Below are positions 58,916-64,000 of a stretch of DNA of 64,000 bases, piece by piece. The position numbers and the translations under genes are program-made. This stretch comes from Mycobacteriales bacterium (GTDB lineage Bacteria > Actinomycetota > Actinomycetes > Mycobacteriales > Mycobacteriaceae): positions 117,315 through 181,314 of the forward strand of contig JAHABL010000003.1 of assembly GCA_018376445.1 (NCBI GenBank), in the 5' to 3' direction. Below the pieces are notes generated by a model, which saw nothing but the letters and a program-made list of their open reading frames with translations, did no database searches and was not told where the DNA came from. Within the stretch, counting starts at the first letter, position 1. Every line of letters starts with the position of its first letter.

Positions 58916-59443
58916 TTAGAGTTCGACGACGTCGATGGATTCGATGACGACGTCCTCCAGCGGACGATCCCGCATGTCGGTGGGAACCTTAGCCAGGGCG
59001 TCCACGACGGCCTGGGAGTCAGCGTCGACAACCTCACCGAAGATGGTGTGGTGCATGTTGAGCCACGGGGTGGGGGCGACGGTGATGAAGAACTGGGAAC
59101 CGTTGGTGCCGGGGCCGGCATTGGCCATGGCAAGCAGGTAGGGGCGGTCGAAGGTGAGTTCGGTGGTGAACTCGTCCTCGAAGCGGTAGCCGGGGCCGCC
59201 GGTGCCGGTGCCGGTGGGGTCGCCGCCCTGGATCATGAAGCCATCGATGATGCGGTGGAAGATGGCGCCGTCGTAGAACGGGCCTTCCTTGCCGCCTTTG
59301 GCGTTGGGGGTGGTGTAGTCGGCGGAGCCGTCGGCGAGGCCGATGAAGTTCTTCACGGTCTTGGGGGCGTGGTTACCGAAGAGCTCGATAACAATATCGC
59401 CCTTGTTGGTGTGCAGGGTCGCTTGTGCGGTTGCTTTGCTCAT
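58916..59443 (-). CDS. ppiA: peptidyl-prolyl cis-trans isomerase A (cyclophilin)
   Basis: 175 residues, a complete cyclophilin: FHRIIDGFMIQGGDPTGTG with the catalytic Arg, GSQFFITVAPTPWL, and HTIFGEVVD. It speeds proline isomerisation during protein folding in the cytosol. The position near tRNA-Ala/Ile and the PH/crgA genes is as in mycobacteria. The ATG at 59443 follows GGGA at short spacing; an in-frame ATG three codons earlier is possible. Confidence 0.95.
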   Translation of the reverse strand: MSKATAQATLHTNKGDIVIELFGNHAPKTVKNFIGLADGSADYTTPNAKGGKEGPFYDGAIFHRIIDGFMIQGGDPTGTGTGGPGYRFEDEFTTELTFDRPYLLAMANAGPGTNGSQFFITVAPTPWLNMHHTIFGEVVDADSQAVVDALAKVPTDMRDRPLEDVVIESIDVVEL

Positions 59444-59542
59444 GTATCCCATCGTGCCAGGTTTATGGGATTCTCACCATCTGTTGGTGAATTTTCGCAG
59501 ATTGGTGGTGCAAAGTTTGAGCTGGTATGGCACGCTTAAGGC

Positions 59543-59719
59543 ATGAATATTAAGCAAGCTGTATCCGTGGTCAAGAAAGTGGCGCCACTCATTCCAGTGT
59601 TCGGTAACTGGAAAAAGGCCACCGGTGCTTACCTCGCCATCCAGTACGTTGCTCCCCTGGTCCTGGAGCTGCTGAACAATAAGAAAAAAGAGCTGGAAGT
59701 AAAGTACAACAAGCAATAA
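59543..59719 (+). CDS. 58-residue small protein, divergent from ppiA
   Basis: A short frame MNIKQAVSVVKKVAPLIPVF... with two amphipathic, partly hydrophobic helices (ATGAYLAIQYVAPLVLELL) and a Lys-rich end (NNKKKELEVKYNKQ). It looks like a small membrane-surface peptide. The low GC and Lys-rich codons differ from spurious GC-rich frames here. In mycobacteria cwsA sits at this place and also points away from ppiA, but no similarity is seen. AAGG lies unusually close to the ATG, so translation start is uncertain. Confidence 0.5.
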   Translation: MNIKQAVSVVKKVAPLIPVFGNWKKATGAYLAIQYVAPLVLELLNNKKKELEVKYNKQ

Positions 59720-59930
59720 TCCTGAGCCGGAGTAAGCGCTAGTAGAGCTAGTACAGCTGGTACCGCGGATTACAGCTTTACTCATCGTGGCGCGGGCACG
59801 TCGGGGTTGATTAAGCACGACGTGCACGCGCGATTTTTCTTGACCCTTATTATGGCCAACTATTCGCCCCGGTTATCCCGCTATTCGGCTCGTTGGTCCA
59901 CAATTGTTGGGGGAATGCACTGGTTGGCGA

Positions 59931-61283
59931 TTATTGCTTCTTAACTGGGGGAATGCTGACCGGAAGATAGTAGGTCGCCACCTCAAAGTAGGCGGACTTT
60001 TCCGCTTTAAAAGGGGTCACCGTTGGCTTCATTGAAGGTTGCTGACGGTGCAGACTTTCCCGCGCAATGCCCAGATAGTCGGGGTCGTTGGATTCCCGCG
60101 GATCCGCCGCAAATCTGGTGAAACCAGCAAAGCGTTGAGCAAAGTTGAGATGCTTCACGAAGGAATCTTGCGGATTGTTGTAGTAGAGGACATCTTTACT
60201 CGTCAACAGGGAAGGTTTCTTGGCCGCCACAAAGGGGGATGCCGCCAGCATTTCGATGGTGTTATGGGTGAAATCAAACTGGAGAAGCCCAAGGAGGCCA
60301 TTCCCACCGTCGTAATACTCCTGGTAATCCTGCAATATGTGGATAACGGCATGGCCCTTATCGTTGCGGGTAACGATCGTCCCTGAACCAGCATTGTGGC
60401 CGCTGAGCGTCAAAAATATTTGGTCATTTTTTCTGATGAAGTCATCCCACAGGTGCTGGCCATACGTTCCCGTTAAACGGACCTGGTTACCCTCAGGTTT
60501 CAGAATCTCATGAGTGGTCAAGATGACAGGCAAGCTGGGGTGCTGGTCAATGACTCTTTGGGCCCACTGGAGAACACGATCACTGGCCTGGTATGCCAGT
60601 GCCAGAACAAGAAAACTGTGCCCTTCAGCAGTGAAGATATGGTACTCGGACTCGTTATTGAGTTCGACAAAACGCTCCCGGAACGTCGGATTACGGCGAG
60701 CACGGTCCACAGAGAACCAGGTGGAGAACAGAGGATAGTTCTGCGGCATTTTCCCATCAAGGAGAGATGGGTTTGTCTTTACCTCAATCTCACGCGGGAA
60801 ATGGATTTTCTGCGCGCCATCGTTCGCATAGTAGCCGGCTTCTTCCGCGATTTTATTCGCTGAACCTCCCACTACTGGGATGGGCCCCATATCGTGATTT
60901 CCTGGTGCCACCGAGTAGGGGATTCCAGCTTGCTCCAAGGTGCGCATGGCGACGTCCGCGGCCTTCCACTGGCCTTCCTGAATGGAATTATCAACAACGT
61001 CGCCTAGGTGGACAGCGAACTTCAGACCAAAGGCCTTTTTGTTCTTCGCCAGCCATGCGGTTTGAACTTTGTAAGGTTCGCTGCCGTACTTTGTCATGAA
61101 GTGATCGCCGGCTGGAAAACTACCGGCGGACTCATACTGGGTGTCGGGAAAGACCGCCATGGTGAAGCGGGACGCTAGCGGCGCAGTTTCCGCATGGCCC
61201 GCTGGTAGCGGGGATACGAGGGAGAATGTGACTGCTGTTAGCAGGGCAGAGCACGCCACTGCACTTGAAACCTTGATCTTCAT
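59931..61283 (-). CDS. secreted metallophosphoesterase
   Basis: 450 residues: a signal peptide (CSALLTAVTFSLVSPLPAGHA), then a calcineurin-like phosphoesterase domain with the metal-binding motifs FPDTQY, LGDVVDN, GNHDMG, TTHE and SGHNAG. Such enzymes hydrolyse phosphomono- or diesters with two metal ions, here outside the membrane, perhaps on nucleotides, phospholipids or teichoic-type polymers. Start: the ATG at 61283 puts the signal first and lies seven bases after TACCCT, again leaderless spacing. The codon use and base composition are lower in GC than in the neighbours, which may indicate transfer. It is monocistronic. Confidence 0.85.
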   Translation of the reverse strand: MKIKVSSAVACSALLTAVTFSLVSPLPAGHAETAPLASRFTMAVFPDTQYESAGSFPAGDHFMTKYGSEPYKVQTAWLAKNKKAFGLKFAVHLGDVVDNSIQEGQWKAADVAMRTLEQAGIPYSVAPGNHDMGPIPVVGGSANKIAEEAGYYANDGAQKIHFPREIEVKTNPSLLDGKMPQNYPLFSTWFSVDRARRNPTFRERFVELNNESEYHIFTAEGHSFLVLALAYQASDRVLQWAQRVIDQHPSLPVILTTHEILKPEGNQVRLTGTYGQHLWDDFIRKNDQIFLTLSGHNAGSGTIVTRNDKGHAVIHILQDYQEYYDGGNGLLGLLQFDFTHNTIEMLAASPFVAAKKPSLLTSKDVLYYNNPQDSFVKHLNFAQRFAGFTRFAADPRESNDPDYLGIARESLHRQQPSMKPTVTPFKAEKSAYFEVATYYLPVSIPPVKKQ

Positions 61284-61290
61284 GGGACAC

Positions 61291-61296
61291 AGGGTA
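61291..61296 (-). promoter_or_regulatory. -10 hexamer of a probable leaderless promoter (metallophosphoesterase)
   Basis: On the minus strand TACCCT ends seven bases before the ATG at 61283. Confidence 0.45.
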
Positions 61297-61383
61297 GTGT
61301 GCGGAGGTTGTAGCAATCCGACTGCCCTGTGGCCTACTGCTAAATAGAACACGAACAGAGTTAATGGAGGATAAACGGCAGAC

Positions 61384-62177
61384 CTACAGGAAAAGCAGTA
61401 ACGACAGCGCCATTACCGCCATGCCAGCGATAAGACCGTAAATGGCGTGGTGGTGCTCCCCGTATTCCTCCGCGGTGGGGAGTAGCTCGTCGAATGAAAT
61501 AAACACCATAATGCCAGCTACTGCCGCAAACACTACGCCAAAAACGGTGTCAGTCAAGAAGTTTCGGAGCACCAGCCAGCCAATGAGCGCCCCTAGCGGC
61601 TCCGACAACCCCGACGCAAAGGAGAGCCAAAAGCCTTTTTGCGGGAGCCGGTAGCGTAGTAAACGGGGACCGAGACGGCGATACCTTCGGGGATGTTATG
61701 GATGGCGATAGCTACCGCCACGGGGATAGCAAGGGAGGGGTCTTGCAGTCCGGAAAGGAATGTGGCGAAGCCTTCCGGGAAGTTGTGAATGGCAAGGGCT
61801 GCGGCGGTCATGAGGCCGGTCCGCATGAGTTTCTTGTTCTTCTGGTTGTCGTAGTCTTCTGGCTTGTGTACCTCGTGCGGGTTAGTGTTCTCCGGCACGG
61901 CTTTATCCAGCAGCGCAATGATGAGGATCCCGGCGAAGAAACCGGCCGCTGTCACCCAGGATGCCCAAGTAGGGGAGTGGTCCTTCACGATGGCATCCCG
62001 CGCTGTGGGCATGATTTCTACGAAGGAGACGTAGATCATGACGCCGGCGGAGAAACCGAGAGACACCGCAAGGAATGTGGCGTTGGTGCGTTTAGCGAAG
62101 AACGCAATGGCGGAGCCGATGCCGGTGGCCAGGCCGGCTAGGAGTGTGAGGGTGAAGGCGATAGCGGTAGGGGTCAC
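61384..62177 (-). pseudogene. zupT: ZIP family metal transporter (ZupT-like), frameshifted
   Basis: A zinc/iron-permease-like gene in two frames. The N-terminal part from the GTG at 62177 has the helices and metal-binding HNFPEGFATF and HNIPEGIAV, ending in YYATGSRKKAFG. The C-terminal part is GLSEPLGALIGW to the last helix in another frame. Adding one base to the AAAA run at 61629-61632 restores AFWLSFASGLSEPLG, which is the normal family sequence. The lesion is therefore a single-base loss in a homopolymer: a real mutation, a phase-variable switch or a sequencing error. The other features look intact. ZupT proteins import Zn2+, Fe2+ or Mn2+. Confidence 0.8.
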
Positions 62178-62461
62178 GTGAGTTCTCGCTTTTCATGTGG
62201 TTCTCGCGTCCAACCTTCGCCCCCACACACGCGCCTTCACGGGGGCACAAAAGCTGCGCTGACCTGAATGTTTCTTTCTGCTGGTCATCGTTTGGGCAGA
62301 AAAATGACGAGCCTCCGAGGCCTGAATCCACCACCCCAAACCAATCACTTGGCCCAAGTCTGGGCTAGGTTTCAGAACCATTTAACGGAGATTACCTGCC
62401 ATGCTACCTCAGACCCGCGTAATAGTTAGTATTACCTAAGTTTGTGTGGCTTTAGCTACCG

Positions 62462-63549
62462 TTATAACAGCTTCCTGAGATCGAGTAGTTTTTCTCCTTG
62501 TTCCGTAAGTGTGAACACCAACGGACGTTTGTTTACTGCCTCGATGAGGCCTTTGTCAGTGAGGGATTTCAACACTGAGCGTACAGTTTTCGACCGTTCG
62601 AGGAAATCGGCAACTTCGTCGAGCGTGACACCATTCCTGGGTCCAAACAGAAGCACTTGTCCCAACATAAACAGGGTCGCAATCTGGTAATCACCAAGAT
62701 CCTTCTCGGTCTTCTTGAGGGTGTCTATACGCTCTTCCAGGCTTCTGAGGCTCCGCCACCGGACACGTAACTGCTCCTCCAAATCATTCTGTGCGGCTAG
62801 GAGCATAGCGAGCATATTGTTAACAAAAACGTCGCTTCGCCTCTGTTCAGTGGGTTCTCTACATGAGCAAAGGCTTTGTAATATTTATCCTTCTGCTTCC
62901 TAACTTGTGCAGACAAGGACAGAGCCGTTGGTGCCGATAGGACCTGGCGCAGCTTGAGAGCCAGTAGAAAACGACCGAACCGTCCATTACCGTCATAGAA
63001 CGGGTGGGTGTGTTCAACCATGAAATGGGCCATGAAGGCGCTGACGAGCCAAGGTCTGCTGTCATCGGTGCTGGCATCAAGCATCACGCTCAGGCGGCTC
63101 TTAATTTCGTCCTCTCCGTACACACCTTTATGGACCGCTGAGTTTGATCCATCTGTGATATATACCGGGCCTGCACGAAAGAGCTCTCCATCTGGTTAGT
63201 TGTCTTTCGTGACCTCGGCACCAAGTAGTTGATCGTAAAGTGCGCGCAGACCTTCCAGCGTCTGGGGAAACTCGGAGTCTTGGCTGTCATCTTTTTGAAT
63301 GAGCAGCTTAAAGGTGCTCACCATTTCATGAAAACGCTTAGGTGGGGTGGAGTTATCGTTGTGTGTAGCTGTATCCAGTGCTTCAGCCACTTCCTGCCTG
63401 CTTGATTGGACGTTCTCAATTTCGTTTGTAGAGTGAATTTCCTCCACGAGTAGCGTCCCTAAGAAGTGGTATCGAGCGACTCTTGGCAGCATTGTCCACA
63501 GCCTCTGGACCTCATTCTCTGTTCTCCACACCTTTTCTTCAAGAAGCAC
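62462..63549 (-). pseudogene. Fic family protein with winged-helix C-terminus, disrupted
   Basis: A Fic-domain gene with two lesions. The N-terminal part has TNEIEN, matching the class II inhibitory motif [S/T]xxxE[G/N]. The frame stops at TAA (63196-63198) and continues in the same frame as PDGELFRAGPVYITDG to the intact catalytic motif HPFYDGNGRFGR. A one-base loss in the A/T run near 62824-62828 then shifts the frame, and the C-terminal part (LAMLLAAQNDLEEQL, then a winged-helix segment VTLDEVADFLERSKTVRSV) is in a new frame. Fic proteins attach AMP or other groups to target proteins. The GTG at 63549 directly follows the palindromic repeats on this strand. Confidence 0.8.
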
Positions 63550-63550
63550 C

Positions 63551-63687
63551 CTATTTTATAGAAACCATGATTTTTATAAAATAGGCTCACTCTACGAGCA
63601 TCCTTATTTATCGGAATCGTGAGTTTTATAAATATGGGGCCTACTATGCACCCTCTATTTGCTAAAAACAGCGATTTTATCAAATAG
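63551..63687. repeat. three palindromic repeats upstream of fic
   Basis: Imperfect copies of a ~34-base element at 63551-63584, 63603-63636 and 63655-63687, repeating every 51-53 bases. Arms are CTATTTTATA/TATAAAATAG, TATTTAT/ATAAATA and CTATTTG/CAAATAG, around related centres like AAACCATGATTTT. The first copy abuts the GTG start and overlaps the probable -10, so these look like autoregulatory operators. Confidence 0.7.
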
Positions 63688-63800
63688 AGATGAAAAGACA
63701 ACAGATATAAAGATAAACAGTCCGGCTCCCCGCAGAAATGCTTTCACCAGTCAAAATAAAGAAAAGCGCAGGTTCTGTACTACCTGCGCTTTTGTAATTG

Positions 63801-63873
63801 TGGAGCATAGGGGAATCGAACCCCTGACCTCCGCCTTGCAAAGGCGGCGCTCTACCAATTGAGCTAATGCCCC
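63801..63873 (-). tRNA. tRNA-Ala (anticodon TGC)
   Basis: 73 bases, no encoded CCA. The acceptor stem is GGGGCAT/ATGCTCC, the anticodon arm is CGCCT-TTGCAAG-GCG-like with TGC, and the T-arm has GGTTCGATTCC. Next to tRNA-Ile, as after gyrA in related genomes. Confidence 0.96.
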
Positions 63874-63899
63874 AAGTTTGTGGAAGATTAAGACATAAA

Positions 63900-63976
63900 T
63901 GGTGGGCCTAGCAAGAATCGAACTTGCGACCTCTTCGTTATCAGCGAAGCGCTCTAACCGACTGAGCTATAGGCCC
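63900..63976 (-). tRNA. tRNA-Ile (anticodon GAT)
   Basis: 77 bases including an encoded CCA. The acceptor stem is GGGCCTA/TAGGCCC, the anticodon is GAT in CTGATAA, and the T-arm has AAGTTCGATTCTT. It forms the conserved Ile-Ala tRNA pair. Confidence 0.96.
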
Positions 63977-64000
63977 GTAACTCCGTAGACTTTAACCGAC

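Noticed and set aside
62421..62440. DtxR/IdeR-like iron box before zupT
   Set aside because: The TTAGTATTACCTAAG stretch matches only half of the 19-base consensus and is out of register for the other half.
63551..63687. CRISPR-like array
   Set aside because: Only three imperfect palindromic copies, diverged repeats, ~18-base spacers that resemble each other, and no cas genes nearby. Operator array fits better.

Overview
The window comes from a high-GC actinobacterium of the order Mycobacteriales (Corynebacteriales). The main evidence is the run fhaA-fhaB-pstP-rodA-pbpA-pknA-pknB followed by crgA, a PH-domain protein gene, a rhomboid gene, ppiA, tRNA-Ala and tRNA-Ile. This is the block next to the origin in mycobacteria and corynebacteria (after gyrA), read here in reverse. 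Actinobacterial families such as DUF5926, the YhgE/Pip pair, DUF4921 and the TM0106-type nuclease agree. GC content looks moderate for the order, with AT-rich islands between genes. A host-associated genus such as Lawsonella or a Corynebacterium relative would fit, but the genus is a guess.

Left part (1-12.8 kb): a partial DUF5926 gene, a Tat-exported alpha/beta hydrolase, an atypical pyruvate kinase, a CsoR-like regulator that lacks the copper-ligand His, DUF2252, sodA, a RecB/Cas4-RNase H-like nuclease, a Lys/Ala-rich coiled-coil protein, a succinate-semialdehyde dehydrogenase and a small S4 protein.

Accessory envelope part (12.9-31 kb): DUF4921, three tandem secreted CocE/X-Pro-dipeptidase-like hydrolases, a divergent GH25 lysozyme, two related glycine-rich multi-membrane-segment proteins of no recognised family (the second has the module twice), a PepSY lipoprotein, and an ATPase plus YhgE/Pip membrane protein pair. 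A tRNA-Leu and a ferric-reductase-like flavoprotein follow.

Signalling and cell-wall cluster (33.1-46.1 kb): FHA proteins, the PP2C phosphatase, RodA, PbpA and PknA, then two adjacent PASTA kinases. This tandem pknB duplication is unusual. A secreted SGNH hydrolase gene overlaps the end of the second kinase gene, and three paralogues follow, so peptidoglycan-sensing kinases and an esterase family sit together.

Right part (51.5-64 kb): PepC, a 5'-truncated ornithine-cyclodeaminase-like gene, a membrane-anchored surface protein, an NCS2 permease, crgA, the PH-domain protein, rhomboid, PpiA, a 58-residue protein, a secreted metallophosphoesterase, a frameshifted ZIP transporter gene, a decayed fic gene preceded by three palindromic repeats, tRNA-Ala and tRNA-Ile. 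Between crgA and the PH-domain gene lies a dense group of DnaA-box-like sequences and palindromes. Several genes have a TANNNT hexamer 6-7 bases before the start codon and no clear Shine-Dalgarno, so they are probably leaderless.
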